Shown: positions 17,587 through 27,265, counted from the first letter of the stretch. The stretch: 64,000 nucleotides of DNA from Thalassotalea litorea (GCF_005843925.1 NZ_VCBC01000010.1:1-64000); one strand, 5' to 3'. Notes: generated from the sequence alone by a model not told the origin. A program made the numbers and translations.

Positions 17587-18699
17587 ATGCAGTACAAACG
17601 TATCGTAGTAAAAGTAGGCAGCGCACTGGTATCCCCAGACGGGCAAGGCTGTTCAGGAAAACATGTTCTGGCGATTGCCGGATTTATTAGTGCCTGTCAT
17701 CAACGTGAAATCGAAGTGATTTTAGTCTCCTCTGGCAGTGTTGCTGCTGGTCGAAGTCATATCGCCCATGGTTCGAATAACCCTTCCATCGCCGCAAAAC
17801 AGGCGATGGCAGCCGTTGGCCAAATGCAAATGATGGCGAACTGGCAACGCTTTTTCGATTTTTCCTGCTCACAACTTTTAATCACTCATGGTGACTTAAA
17901 AGATCGCAAGCGCTATCTCAATATTAAAAATACCGTGCGGGTGTTACTGGAAAACCGAGCCTTACCGATTATTAATGAAAACGATACTGTGGCAACTCAG
18001 GAATTGAAAGTGGGCGATAACGACAATCTGGCGGCATTGGTTGCCATGGTGGTTGATGCCGATGCTTTGCTAATTTTAAGCGATGTCGATGGCGTTTTTG
18101 ATAAAGATCCGAGAAAATTTGGTGATGCCAAACTAATACCTGTAATCGATGAAATTACCCAGGAAATTTATGACTTGGCGGGTGGTACGAGTAATCACTT
18201 AGCCACGGGAGGCATGGCGACCAAGATCCAGGCTGCGGACAAAGCGTGCCAACAAGGCATTGATACCTATATTGTAAATGGCACTATGCCTTATGGGTTT
18301 GAACAGCTGTTAAAAAATGAAAACCCTGGCACCCATTTTATTGCCAAAGGCAACAACCTGACGGCAAAAAAACAGTGGCTGAAAAATACCTTAAAAAGTG
18401 CTGGCGCAGTCCATGTCGATAAAGGCGCAGTGAATGCGCTACAACAAAGCGGTGCGTCATTATTGCCTATCGGTGTGAAAGGATTGACCGGCGATTTTGC
18501 CAAGGGTGCGGCCATTGACATTATTTACCTGGATGGTGCGTTACCAAAAGTGATTGGTAAAGGCATTTGCCAATATTCCAGTGCGGACTTAGCGCGAATT
18601 CAAGGCAAAGGCAGTCAGCATATTGAGGACATTCTGGGGTATTGTCCCAGTCAAGAAGTGATTCATCGAGATGATTTTGTGCTGAGCAAAAAAGCTTGA
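17587..18699 (+). CDS. proB: glutamate 5-kinase
   Basis: This enzyme phosphorylates L-glutamate to glutamyl 5-phosphate, the first step of proline synthesis. The kinase domain begins RIVVKVGSALV, contains ILVSSGSVAAGR and PIINENDTVA, and ends with the GGMATKIQAADKACQQGID stretch. A C-terminal PUA domain (VDKGAVNALQQSGASLLPIG) follows. The frame is open from an ATG at 17557, but the ATG at 17587 has a GGGTGG ribosome site 9 bp upstream and gives 370 residues, matching ProB. It is followed by proA after 111 bp. Confidence 0.95.
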   Translation: MQYKRIVVKVGSALVSPDGQGCSGKHVLAIAGFISACHQREIEVILVSSGSVAAGRSHIAHGSNNPSIAAKQAMAAVGQMQMMANWQRFFDFSCSQLLITHGDLKDRKRYLNIKNTVRVLLENRALPIINENDTVATQELKVGDNDNLAALVAMVVDADALLILSDVDGVFDKDPRKFGDAKLIPVIDEITQEIYDLAGGTSNHLATGGMATKIQAADKACQQGIDTYIVNGTMPYGFEQLLKNENPGTHFIAKGNNLTAKKQWLKNTLKSAGAVHVDKGAVNALQQSGASLLPIGVKGLTGDFAKGAAIDIIYLDGALPKVIGKGICQYSSADLARIQGKGSQHIEDILGYCPSQEVIHRDDFVLSKKA

Positions 18700-18810
18700 A
18701 TGAATCCGAATCAATAAGCAAATGACTCTGCAAATTCATTATGAATGTAACGATCAATTTAACGAACAATGTAACTTTCAATCTAATTTAATGGTCCATG
18801 AAGAAACATT

Positions 18811-20073
18811 ATGAGTGACGTATCCCAATTTGATATCGCCAGCCTTGCCAAAAAGGCACGCCAGGCAAGCCCAGTTGTGGCGCAGTTAACCACAACTCAA
18901 AAAAATAACATCTTAATGGCTATGGCAGCGAAAGTCCGTGCGGAAAAATCCATGCTTATTGGTGAGAACAGTAAAGATATTGATGCAGGCAAGAGCAAAG
19001 GTCTCACTGATGCCATGCTAGACAGGTTGTTATTGACCGATGCTCGTATTGAAGGTATTGCTGGCGCTATCGAAGAAATCGTTGCACTAGCCGATCCCGT
19101 TGGCAGTGTTAGTGGTTTGAAAAAGCGTCCCAATGGTATTGAAGTTGGCAAGATGCGTATTCCATTGGGTGTGATTGCGATGATTTATGAAGCGCGTCCA
19201 AATGTGACTGCGGAAGCCGCTGCGCTTTGTTTGAAATCAGGCAATGCGGTGATTTTGCGGGGCGGCTCGGAGGCCGTGCATAGTAACCGGGCGATTTCCA
19301 ATTTGTGGCACCAAGTATTGCAGGATTTTGCCATTCCGACAGAAATCATCACCATAGTGCCAAATACTGATCGCAATGTTATCACTGAGTTACTAACGCT
19401 CAATGAGTATATTGATCTGGTGATTCCTCGTGGTGGCGAAGCCCTGATCCGTTATGTCAGCGACAACTCACGAATTCCCGTCATTCAGCATTATAAAGGG
19501 GTTTGTCATCTGTATATCGATAATGACGCCGATTTAGGACAAGCCATTGAAATTCTGGTCAATGGTAAGACACAACGTCCAAGTGCCTGCAATGCTATCG
19601 AAACGTTATTGGTGCATAGTGATATTGCCGCTACGTTTTTACCGAATGCGGCTCAGGCATTGGCGCCATTTGCGGTGAAAGTTCATAGCTGTGAGCAAAG
19701 TTCTCAGTATTTTGATAATGCCGAGCTTGCCACCGAAGATGATTACCATGCTGAGTATCTGGCTCAGGAAGTGGCGGTTCGGGTGGTATCCGATTTTGAT
19801 AGTGCGATTGCCCATATTCAGCAATACAGCTCCGATCATACTGAGGTCATTGTGACTCAAAACTATCAACGCTCCCGGGAATTTATTCGTCGAATCAATT
19901 CCTCAGTGGTAATGGTAAATGCATCCTCGCGATTCTCTGATGGTGGTGAGTTAGGTCTTGGCTCTGAAATCGGTATCTCTACCTCAAAACTTCATGCGTT
20001 TGGGCCTATGGGTTTGCAAGCACTTACCACCGAGAAATTCATCGTCTATGGTGACGGCCAGGTACGCAGTTAA
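18811..20073 (+). CDS. proA: gamma-glutamyl phosphate reductase
   Basis: A 420-residue NADPH-dependent aldehyde dehydrogenase-fold enzyme, the second step of proline synthesis, acting on the ProB product. Recognised by GVIAMIYEARPNVTAEAA, RGGSEAVHSN, the catalytic Cys in NGKTQRPSACNAIETLLVH and the C-terminal SRFSDGGELGLGSEIGIST. Length is standard. It follows proB and is convergent with the cysteine synthase-glutaredoxin gene 36 bp away. Confidence 0.96.
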   Translation: MSDVSQFDIASLAKKARQASPVVAQLTTTQKNNILMAMAAKVRAEKSMLIGENSKDIDAGKSKGLTDAMLDRLLLTDARIEGIAGAIEEIVALADPVGSVSGLKKRPNGIEVGKMRIPLGVIAMIYEARPNVTAEAAALCLKSGNAVILRGGSEAVHSNRAISNLWHQVLQDFAIPTEIITIVPNTDRNVITELLTLNEYIDLVIPRGGEALIRYVSDNSRIPVIQHYKGVCHLYIDNDADLGQAIEILVNGKTQRPSACNAIETLLVHSDIAATFLPNAAQALAPFAVKVHSCEQSSQYFDNAELATEDDYHAEYLAQEVAVRVVSDFDSAIAHIQQYSSDHTEVIVTQNYQRSREFIRRINSSVVMVNASSRFSDGGELGLGSEIGISTSKLHAFGPMGLQALTTEKFIVYGDGQVRS

Positions 20074-20109
20074 TACATCAGTATACCAAACAGAAAGTAG
20101 CCTCGACTT

Positions 20110-21588
20110 TTAGCGAGCATGAAGCCAGATTGGTAGATAGTCATAGGGATCTTTTTTACCATCACCACTCATGGTCTGGTTGTAAGAGATCCCGGCCCTA
20201 TCTAACATCGGTGCCAGTGAGCCATCCTTCACTTTATCGAATATATCGGTGCAGCCACCGACAAATTCGCCATTAACGAATATCTGGGGGAAGGTATTCC
20301 AGCCGGTTTTATGACGCAGAGCGATACGCAGTTTGCCACCATGATTTTGCTCAGCAAAGGCGACACTATCGAGATCGACACTCTTAAACTCTATGTCATA
20401 GTGCTTCAGGGCATTACGAACCGAATCGCAAAACTCACACCATTGCAGGGCGAACATCACTACCTTTTGCTCAGAATCGTGAATATAGCCGTCGATTTCT
20501 TTCACCATTTCAGGCTCTGCTTCCGGCAGAGGCGCTTCAGCAGATGGGCTACCACCCTTGTTATCGAAGCGATAATTGTCGGTCGATGTAGATATCGCTA
20601 CTTCTTCTTCGTTCATATCTGCATTGACATCAGCAAAGAGTTGGGTCGATAAATAGCGCTCGCCGGTATCCGGCAACATGCAAAGAATGTTACTGCCTTT
20701 GGCCACTAGTTTGGCCAGATTCAGAGCTCCTGATAAGGTAGCGCCTCCTGAAATACCGACAAAAATACCCTCTTGTTGCGCCAGTTCTTTGGCACATCGC
20801 AGCGAATCTTCGCCATCAATGGGCATGAAATTATCGATGTGCTTTGCTTGTAATGCTTGATTGGCGAGATCGGGGATAAAATCCGGTGACCAGCCCTGCA
20901 TCATATGAGGTCGGAATTTTGGATGGCTTTCATTGTCTGGCTGGCGGATACCACTGGCGAGAATTTGTGAGTTATCCGGCTCACAAACAATAATGCGGGT
21001 ATCAGGGTTGGCTTCTTTAAGTTTGCGGGATACGCCATTCAATGTACCGCCGGTGCCAAACCCACTGACCCAGTAATCAAGATTGATATCATTAAAATCT
21101 TTGAGGATCTCTTCTGCAGTAGTTCGATAATGCATCTCGGCATTCGCGGGGTTTTCAAATTGTCGCGCCAGAAACCAACCATGTTTTTTGGCAAGTTCGG
21201 CGGCTTTATTGACCATGCCAGTGCCCTTTAAATGAGCCGGTGTCAGCACCACTTTGGCGCCAAGAAAACGCATCATTTTACGCCGCTCAACACTAAAATT
21301 TTCTGCCATGGTAACCACAAGTGGATAGCCCTTTTGTGCGCAAACCATCGCAAGACCAATCCCGGTATTGCCACTCGTTGCCTCAACTACCGTTTGTCCA
21401 GGCTTGAGCAGACCACGATTTTCCGCATCTTCGATAACCCCCAGGGCCAGTCGGTCTTTCACCGAACCCATAGGATTAAAGGATTCCACTTTGACATAAA
21501 CATTGACGCCAGGAGGGGGCATTTTATTGAGCTTAACAATCGGAGTGTTGCCAACGGTTTGCAGAATATTGTCGTAGATACCGGACAT
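20110..21588 (-). CDS. cysteine synthase fused to a glutaredoxin domain
   Basis: A 492-residue fusion. Residues 1 to ~310 are an O-acetylserine sulfhydrylase (CysK/CysM fold): PLP lysine K44 in FNPMGSVKDRLALG, the substrate loop EATSGNTGIGLAM, and the phosphate-binding GFGTGGTLNGV. An acidic linker (~310-365) leads to a glutaredoxin-like domain with a WCEFC redox motif (cysteines about 384 and 387), the cis-proline segment NTFPQIFVNG and GGCTDI. A ~40-residue tail ends the protein. It probably makes cysteine or an S-substituted cysteine, with a built-in thiol donor or redox switch (inference). No cys genes lie nearby. Confidence 0.88.
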   Translation of the reverse strand: MSGIYDNILQTVGNTPIVKLNKMPPPGVNVYVKVESFNPMGSVKDRLALGVIEDAENRGLLKPGQTVVEATSGNTGIGLAMVCAQKGYPLVVTMAENFSVERRKMMRFLGAKVVLTPAHLKGTGMVNKAAELAKKHGWFLARQFENPANAEMHYRTTAEEILKDFNDINLDYWVSGFGTGGTLNGVSRKLKEANPDTRIIVCEPDNSQILASGIRQPDNESHPKFRPHMMQGWSPDFIPDLANQALQAKHIDNFMPIDGEDSLRCAKELAQQEGIFVGISGGATLSGALNLAKLVAKGSNILCMLPDTGERYLSTQLFADVNADMNEEEVAISTSTDNYRFDNKGGSPSAEAPLPEAEPEMVKEIDGYIHDSEQKVVMFALQWCEFCDSVRNALKHYDIEFKSVDLDSVAFAEQNHGGKLRIALRHKTGWNTFPQIFVNGEFVGGCTDIFDKVKDGSLAPMLDRAGISYNQTMSGDGKKDPYDYLPIWLHAR

Positions 21589-21727
21589 GGTTCTTCCATA
21601 AATTGATATTAGTAGCTTATGGAATTAATTGTAGACGGAAAAAAGGGGTTGAATCCTAATTGGATTTAACCCCTATTATTAATAAAAAGACGACAGATGA
21701 TAGAGCGCCAAAAACGCTCTCGTCCTA

Positions 21728-23203
21728 TTAAAGTGCGATTTTCTTCATATCTTTCATGTAGCCACGTAGGGTTTTGCCTACCTGCTCTACGCTGTGGCTG
21801 CGGATAGCTTCGTTCACTTCAATTAAGCGTACATTGTCTACTTGATTCGACTCATTTGCGATACCTTCACCTAATTCCTGTAAAGATAACTTGCTAGCGA
21901 AATCTTGTAATAGTGGTACTGCCGCATGAGAGAACAGGTAGTTACCATATTCCGCTGTATCGGAAATAACCACGTTCATCTCGTATAACTTTTTGCGAGC
22001 GATACAGTTGGCGATTAACGGCGTTTCATGCAAAGACTCGTAGTAGGCAGACTCTTCGATAATGCCTGCAGCCACCATGGTTTCAAATGCCAGTTCAACA
22101 CCTGCTTTTACCATGGCAACGAGGAAAATACCTTTGTCATAAAATTCTTGTTCGGTAATTTCAACATCACATTCCGCCGCTTGCTCGAATGACGTTTGTG
22201 ATGTTTGTTCGCGCCAGGTTAACAGGTTGTCATCGTTGTTCGCCCAATCAATCATCATGGTTTTTGAAAATTCACCTTCGATGATATCGTCCATATGCTT
22301 TTCAAATAATGGACGTAGCGTGACTTTTAATTCTTCGGCCATATCGAAGGCGCGAATTTTGGCCGGGTTAGACAATCTGTCCATCATGTTGGTGATACCG
22401 CCGTGCTTTAAGCCTTCGGTGACCGTTTCCCAACCATACTGGATCAATTTAGCCGCATAAGCACTGTTCATGCCGTTGGCAACCATTTGCTGGTGACCAA
22501 GAATGGCGCCAGTTTGCAACATGCCACAAAGAATGGTTTGCTCACCCATCAAATCGGATTTTACTTCGGCGATAAATGACGATTCCAATACACCGGCTCG
22601 ATCACCACCGGTCGCACTGGCATAAGCTTTGGCAACCGCATGACCTTGACCTTTAGGGTCGTTTTCTGGATGTACCGCGATAAGTGTTGGTACACCAAAA
22701 CCACGCTTGTATTCTTCGCGAACTTCCGTTCCCGGACACTTAGGCGCAACCATTACAACCGTGATGTCATCACGCACCTGCATCCCTTCTTCAACGATAT
22801 TAAAGCCGTGTGAATAAGACAGCGTTGCGCCTTGCTTCATAAGTGGCATGACCGATTCCACTACATTGGTGTGTTGCTTGTCAGGCGTTAGGTTCAATAC
22901 CATATCCGCTTGCGGGATCAACTCTTCGTAGGTACCAACGGTAAAGCCGTTTTCTGTGGCCCACTGCCATGACTGACGTTTTTCGGCAATTGCCGATTCA
23001 CGTAACGCATAGGAAATATCCAACCCCGAATCACGCATGTTCAAACCTTGGTTTAGTCCTTGCGCACCACAACCAACAATGACGATTTTCCAGCCTTTGA
23101 TCGCGTTACAGCCATCGCTGAATTCTTCGCGGTCCATAAAGCGACATTTGCCTAATTGCGTTAATTTGTCACGCAAACTTAAGGTATTAAAATAATTGGC
23201 CAC
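21728..23203 (-). CDS. ilvC: ketol-acid reductoisomerase, class II (long form)
   Basis: The 491-residue NADPH enzyme converts acetolactate and acetohydroxybutyrate to dihydroxy acids in valine, leucine and isoleucine synthesis. The long form typical of enterobacteria is evident from length and the duplicated C-terminal helical domain. Landmarks: [19 protein letters not shown] (nucleotide loop), [18 protein letters not shown], and [16 protein letters not shown]. The start is GTG with AGGAG about 10 bp upstream. It is divergent from its likely activator gene ilvY. Confidence 0.97.
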   Translation of the reverse strand: MANYFNTLSLRDKLTQLGKCRFMDREEFSDGCNAIKGWKIVIVGCGAQGLNQGLNMRDSGLDISYALRESAIAEKRQSWQWATENGFTVGTYEELIPQADMVLNLTPDKQHTNVVESVMPLMKQGATLSYSHGFNIVEEGMQVRDDITVVMVAPKCPGTEVREEYKRGFGVPTLIAVHPENDPKGQGHAVAKAYASATGGDRAGVLESSFIAEVKSDLMGEQTILCGMLQTGAILGHQQMVANGMNSAYAAKLIQYGWETVTEGLKHGGITNMMDRLSNPAKIRAFDMAEELKVTLRPLFEKHMDDIIEGEFSKTMMIDWANNDDNLLTWREQTSQTSFEQAAECDVEITEQEFYDKGIFLVAMVKAGVELAFETMVAAGIIEESAYYESLHETPLIANCIARKKLYEMNVVISDTAEYGNYLFSHAAVPLLQDFASKLSLQELGEGIANESNQVDNVRLIEVNEAIRSHSVEQVGKTLRGYMKDMKKIAL

Positions 23204-23300
23204 GGTGAGACTACTCCTGTGTCTTAAAACGTTATAAAGGGATACAAATATACTTGCTGTGAATCATAGAGGAATAAGCTTGTTGCTTAAAATGATATAT

Positions 23301-23328
23301 TTGCAATAATGTGTTGCATATATTGCAA
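23301..23328. promoter_or_regulatory. candidate IlvY operator
   Basis: TTGCAATA (23301-23308) and TATTGCAA (23321-23328) form a perfect inverted repeat with a 12-base spacer, containing a further TTGCATA half site. It sits in the divergent ilvC-ilvY region, about 98 bp from ilvC and 58 bp from ilvY, where a LysR-type activator should bind. Confidence 0.7.
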
Positions 23329-23385
23329 TGCACTTGTGGCAGCGCGAGTCATTATGTCATCAACTCAGTTAAGCCGATAAATACA

Positions 23386-24276
23386 ATGGATATAAAATCA
23401 CTGAAAGTATTCGCACATTTAGCCGAACACCTGCACTTTTCGCAAACCGCCAGTGCGTTTCATATGAGCCCGTCTACGTTAAGCCGATTGATTCAACGAT
23501 TAGAAACTGAGGTGGAAAGTCAGTTGTTGTTTCGTGATAATCGCACAGCATCATTAACGCCGGCAGGTGAAGTGTTCCATCAATATTGCAAGGAACAAAT
23601 CCTTGAGTGGCAAAATTTGCAAGCGCGCATTCAGCAGCAACAGGGTCAGCTGCGTGGCAAACTATCCCTGTATTGTTCCGTTACCGCAGCCTATTCTCAT
23701 TTGCCTGCGATGTTAGATAAGTTTCGGGAAAAATATCCACAGGTTGAAATCAGTCTGGAAACCGGTAATGCCGCCGATGCGTTTCAAAAAGTCCAAAACA
23801 AAGACGTGGATCTCGCCATTGCCGCCAAAGAAGAGAGTCTGCCAGCCAGTTGCTTTTTCCATACGCTGGCCAGCATTCCCGTGGCGATTATTGGCCCAAC
23901 GATAAATTGCCATGTATCGCAGTTATTAGATCAAGCGGAAATTGACTGGCAAAATTTGCCGGTAATTTTGGCGGATCACGGCCCGGTCCGAAGTCGCTTT
24001 GACACCTGGTTCCGCCAACAAACTGGCGACGACTTAACCATTAAACCCAATATATACGCCCGGGTTTCCGGCCATGAAGCCTTGGTATCTATGGTGGCAT
24101 TAGGCTGCGGTATTGGCATTGCTCCCCAGGTAGTCATTGATAACAGCCCGGTGAAAGACCGGATCCGTACCTTATCTACAGATCACCCGATTTCCCAATT
24201 CACCCTTGGCGTATGCGGGTTAAACAATCGCGTCGAGCAACCCTTGCTGCAAGCCTTTTTGAGTTGCCAAGATTAA
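23386..24276 (+). CDS. ilvY: LysR-type activator of ilvC
   Basis: A 296-residue LysR-family regulator; IlvY is known to activate ilvC in response to its substrates acetolactate and acetohydroxybutyrate. The N-terminal winged helix reads LKVFAHLAEHLHFSQTASAF then MSPSTLSRLIQRLE, with the effector-binding domain from about residue 90. The frame is open from an ATG at 23311, but that start lies inside the palindromic operator. Starting at 23386 gives the family length (E. coli IlvY is about 297). Confidence 0.93.
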   Translation: MDIKSLKVFAHLAEHLHFSQTASAFHMSPSTLSRLIQRLETEVESQLLFRDNRTASLTPAGEVFHQYCKEQILEWQNLQARIQQQQGQLRGKLSLYCSVTAAYSHLPAMLDKFREKYPQVEISLETGNAADAFQKVQNKDVDLAIAAKEESLPASCFFHTLASIPVAIIGPTINCHVSQLLDQAEIDWQNLPVILADHGPVRSRFDTWFRQQTGDDLTIKPNIYARVSGHEALVSMVALGCGIGIAPQVVIDNSPVKDRIRTLSTDHPISQFTLGVCGLNNRVEQPLLQAFLSCQD

Positions 24277-24960
24277 AGCAAGACGCTGCGGATTGGTGTC
24301 TTGTCTTCCTCGCTCGGGTTTAAACCCTCTTATTTAGACACCCATCACTAACATCTCTTAACTGGATGTTTATAAAGACACCCTTCACAAATTTAGTTGT
24401 TAATATTGCATCGATAGTGATTTACCAGGAGAACCGAAAAATCGATCCTCCTGCGGATGTTGACGACGAATTCTTGATACGTTGCTGTGGGTGTCTTAAT
24501 AAAATAATCGAATGATTCTTTGAGTCTCACATGACTTATAGTGTTTATCCAGATGCCAACATATCGCTTATTAAGACACCCATGTTAATGGTTCTTTAAC
24601 TTTTGCCTGACAGTTGCGAAATAGGAGAATGCATATTTTTGTTCTCCTTCTGTTTTGAGCAACCAAATATTTCTGCGTTGCGATGGGTGTCTTGTTAAGA
24701 GTCTTCTTGTTAAGAGCCTTATGAATGTCTGATTGAGAGTCTTCGATTATCGTTTGTACGCTGTTACGTTGATGTAGGTGTTTTGATATGAGTGCGATTG
24801 AATCGCAACATGTCACGGTTAATAATCGACCATTAAAAATGGGTGTCTAATTAGTGGCGTGTAATTAAGGGCGTCTTTCTAGAGGATTGAAAGGACGTTA
24901 AATTGTTCTAATGGGGTAATACATCAATTGGTTGAATGATTAATTCGGTAATATGTCAAT
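24277..24960. repeat. gene-free tract with AGACACCCA repeats in both orientations
   Basis: The motif TTAAGACACCCAT or its complement occurs at 24334-24346 (+), 24375-24385 (+), 24488-24500 (-), 24571-24584 (+), 24682-24698 (-) and 24838-24854 (-), with a weaker GGTGTCTT at 24295. Copies at 24488 and 24568 form a 15-bp inverted pair (TGGGTGTCTTAATAA / TTATTAAGACACCCA) separated by 65 bp. No gene is supported; an 81-codon minus frame here is repeat-derived. The same motif recurs beside the RAYT gene at the right end of the window. Confidence 0.8.
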
Positions 24961-25130
24961 AATGGCGGTGTGAAGTGAAGTGAAGTGCTGGGGTCTCGGC
25001 GCAGCTAAGCGGCGAGCAAGCTCTGTGTGTCCAAGCAGGATCAAAGCGGAATTACGAATGTAAACCCAATTTAGCGAGTCGAACTCGCTCAATCGAATGC
25101 TGACGCGCGAAGTGGGGGCTTTATTTCAAT
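24961..25130. other. GC-richer structured non-coding segment
   Basis: This piece differs in composition from its AT-rich flanks. It holds the triplicated GTGAA string near 24970-24987, a perfect AGCGAGT-CGA-ACTCGCT palindrome (25073-25089), and AGTGGGGGCTTTATTT (25111-25126), which shares 12 bases with the tail of the c-di-GMP riboswitch region. A tRNA was considered because of the GAGTTCGACTC word but the arms do not fold. No function assigned. Confidence 0.45.
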
Positions 25131-25235
25131 ATTGGACGTTGTGTACCGGATGTAGATATTTAGCAGAATAGTAAGTCTGACGATACAATTCGACATTTTC
25201 GACCTGTATCACTTAACATTCAACGTGAGCTTGTC

Positions 25236-26765
25236 TTATCGCTGCAAATTACTGGCCAAGAAAGTCAGAATTCTATCCATCGCTCGATAAGAAAGAGCTT
25301 CAGTAAGATGGTGTTTGTCGATGCTTTTTGCATTTGCTAAATCAGCAATAGTGCGTGCGATTTTCAATAGATTGTGGTGCACTCGGGTCGAAAGTCCGAG
25401 TTTTTCCACGGCCAATTCAAAGAACTCTCTATCGTCATCACACAATCCACAATATTGATTTAACTCCGCTGGCGTTAATCTATGATTCGCCTTACCCTGA
25501 CGACGAATCTGAATTTGCCGACTGGCGATAACTCTGGTGCGTACGGTTTCACTGCATTCTCCAGTTTGCTGGGCTTTATCCTGACGCCAGTAGCCTTTTG
25601 GCAATAGTGGCACTTCCAGTTGCATATCAATTCGTTCCAATAACGGACCGGACAAACGGTTCAGATAACGCATCACTTGTTCCGGTGTCGTGCGTTTATC
25701 GTTATAAAATCCAGTAGGGGATGGGTTCATTGCCGCGATTAATTGAAACTTGGCTGGATAGCTGGTTTTTTGCTTCACCCGCGAAATGGTAACTTCCCCT
25801 GATTCTAGTGGTTCTCGCAACAAATCCAGCACTTTCCTGTCGTATTCGGGCAGTTCATCGAGAAATAGAATGCCGTTGTGGGCCAGGGTGATTTCTCCAG
25901 GCTGAGGGTGACTGCCACCGCCAACTAAAGCGGCAGAGGACGCGTTGTGATGGGGCGCACGGAATGGTCTGAGTAACCAGTTATCACTGGTGATCTGTTG
26001 CCCACAAATCGATCGAATTGCTGCGGTTTGCAACGCTTCCGTTTGTTCCATATCCGGCAGCAGAGTTGCCAGCCTTGACGCCAACATGGTTTTTCCGGTT
26101 CCTGGAGGTCCGATTAACAACAGATTATGGCCACCGGCAGCGGCGATTTCCAAACCGCGTTTGGCACTGTTTTGGCCAATGATGTCGGATAAATCGATTT
26201 TATGTTCGGCACCGCTGGCTTGGGGTTTTGTTGTTGCCATTGGCGTTATGGGATTAATCTGTTGCAGGTGTGGAAATAGTTGCTTTAAATGTTTGAGTGG
26301 GAAAATCCTTACGCCATCAACCCAAGAGGCTTGAGCACTATTACCTTCCGGCAAAAATAGATCCCGGCCTTGCTGAGAGCAGGCCATGGCCATCGATATT
26401 TCCCCGAGTATTGGCCTTAACTCTCCGGATAATGAAAGTTCTCCGGCAAACTCCAACTGCTCGGTAGCAAATGCAGGAAGTTGTTCCGATGCTAATAGGA
26501 TCCCAATTGCAATCGGCAGATCAAAGCGTCCCCCTTCTTTGGGCAAATCTGCGGGCGCGAGATTGACCGTGATCCGTCGTCCGGGGAAGTCATAACCACA
26601 ATTGATCAGTGCTGAACGGACTCTGTCTTTGGATTCCTTTACCGTCGTTTCCGGCAAACCGACGATATTAAAGGCTGGCAAGCCATTGGCGATATGAACT
26701 TCTACAATGACGGTAGGAGCATCGAGTCCGATCCTCGCTCGAGAGTATATCTTTGCGATTGCCAT
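25236..26765 (-). CDS. comM: ComM/YifB AAA+ protein (Mg-chelatase-like)
   Basis: A 509-residue hexameric helicase-type ATPase; ComM promotes branch migration during natural transformation in relatives such as Vibrio and Haemophilus. The N-terminal Lon-like fold carries GLPAFNIVGLPETTVKESKD, then Walker A GPPGTGKTMLASRLA, Walker B GILFLDELPEYDRKVLDLL and a C-terminal Mg-chelatase domain (LSTRVHHNLLKIARTIADL). AAGGA lies 7 bp before the ATG. It is divergent from ilvLGMEDA, the same arrangement as in E. coli. Confidence 0.95.
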   Translation of the reverse strand: MAIAKIYSRARIGLDAPTVIVEVHIANGLPAFNIVGLPETTVKESKDRVRSALINCGYDFPGRRITVNLAPADLPKEGGRFDLPIAIGILLASEQLPAFATEQLEFAGELSLSGELRPILGEISMAMACSQQGRDLFLPEGNSAQASWVDGVRIFPLKHLKQLFPHLQQINPITPMATTKPQASGAEHKIDLSDIIGQNSAKRGLEIAAAGGHNLLLIGPPGTGKTMLASRLATLLPDMEQTEALQTAAIRSICGQQITSDNWLLRPFRAPHHNASSAALVGGGSHPQPGEITLAHNGILFLDELPEYDRKVLDLLREPLESGEVTISRVKQKTSYPAKFQLIAAMNPSPTGFYNDKRTTPEQVMRYLNRLSGPLLERIDMQLEVPLLPKGYWRQDKAQQTGECSETVRTRVIASRQIQIRRQGKANHRLTPAELNQYCGLCDDDREFFELAVEKLGLSTRVHHNLLKIARTIADLANAKSIDKHHLTEALSYRAMDRILTFLASNLQR

Positions 26766-26928
26766 GAAAATCCTTTATTCAAAATAAAAAACTTTTTTTT
26801 CAACCCGTTATAATTGAAAATTTGACCTTAGAACAAAAATTAGAGTAATTATTTTAGATTTATTGCAGAAAACGGTTGTGGGCGGTTAAACCCTGTGTTA
26901 AAAATACGTTACAAATTTCAAAGTCGCC

Positions 26929-26934
26929 TATAAT
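26929..26934 (+). promoter_or_regulatory. candidate -10 box of the ilv operon
   Basis: A perfect TATAAT, with TTACAA at 26909-26914 upstream at a short 14-base spacing, about 60 bp before the leader peptide start. A separate TTGACA at 26953-26958 has no good -10 partner at normal spacing. Start site is uncertain. Confidence 0.4.
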
Positions 26935-26996
26935 TAATGCTTAGTTAAAGGCTTGACAGTAAGTTTACTATAAGTTTCAACAAGTAGATTTTAGTG

Positions 26997-27071
26997 ATGA
27001 ACAATTTATTTCTAATTCAAATTAACATACTCGTCGTGGTGATTATTAAATCATTGCGGGATTGTTGTTGA
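26997..27071 (+). CDS. ilvL: ilv leader peptide (attenuation)
   Basis: A 24-codon ORF directly ahead of a strong terminator and the ilvG gene. It starts MNNLFLIQINIL, continues VVVIIKSL and ends RDCC; twelve of the 24 residues are Ile, Leu or Val, with a run of L-V-V-V-I-I in the middle. This is the arrangement expected for ribosome-stalling control by branched-chain aminoacyl-tRNA supply. It is too short for usual gene finders. The function is inferred from position and codon content. Confidence 0.88.
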   Translation: MNNLFLIQINILVVVIIKSLRDCC

Positions 27072-27094
27072 GTTAGAAAAACACTAACACCACC

Positions 27095-27129
27095 AACCCC
27101 CCGCTTCGAAAGAACCGGGGGGTTTTATT
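27095..27129 (+). terminator. ilv attenuator terminator
   Basis: AACCCCCCG (27095-27103) pairs with CGGGGGGTT (27116-27124) and is followed by a T-rich tail. It lies 24 bp after the leader peptide stop and about 140 bp before ilvG, so it can end transcription when branched-chain amino acids are plentiful. Confidence 0.9.
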
Positions 27130-27265
27130 TTATTAAGGTGTTAAGAATTAAACGGCTGTTTAAGGTTTCTCCGGAGACTTCAGCGGCAACAAATGGTGAG
27201 CGATGACATTGCTCTTAATAACGACCTGCGGCACAAAGCTTGCGGCAAATTAACAAAGGTATCCC

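Noticed and set aside
24571..24816. 81-codon minus frame in the AGACACCCA tract
   Set aside because: Overlaps the repeats, no ribosome site, no recognisable product.
25070..25092. tRNA-like GAGTTCGACTC word on the minus strand
   Set aside because: The loop is too short for a T arm and no acceptor or anticodon arm can be built around it.
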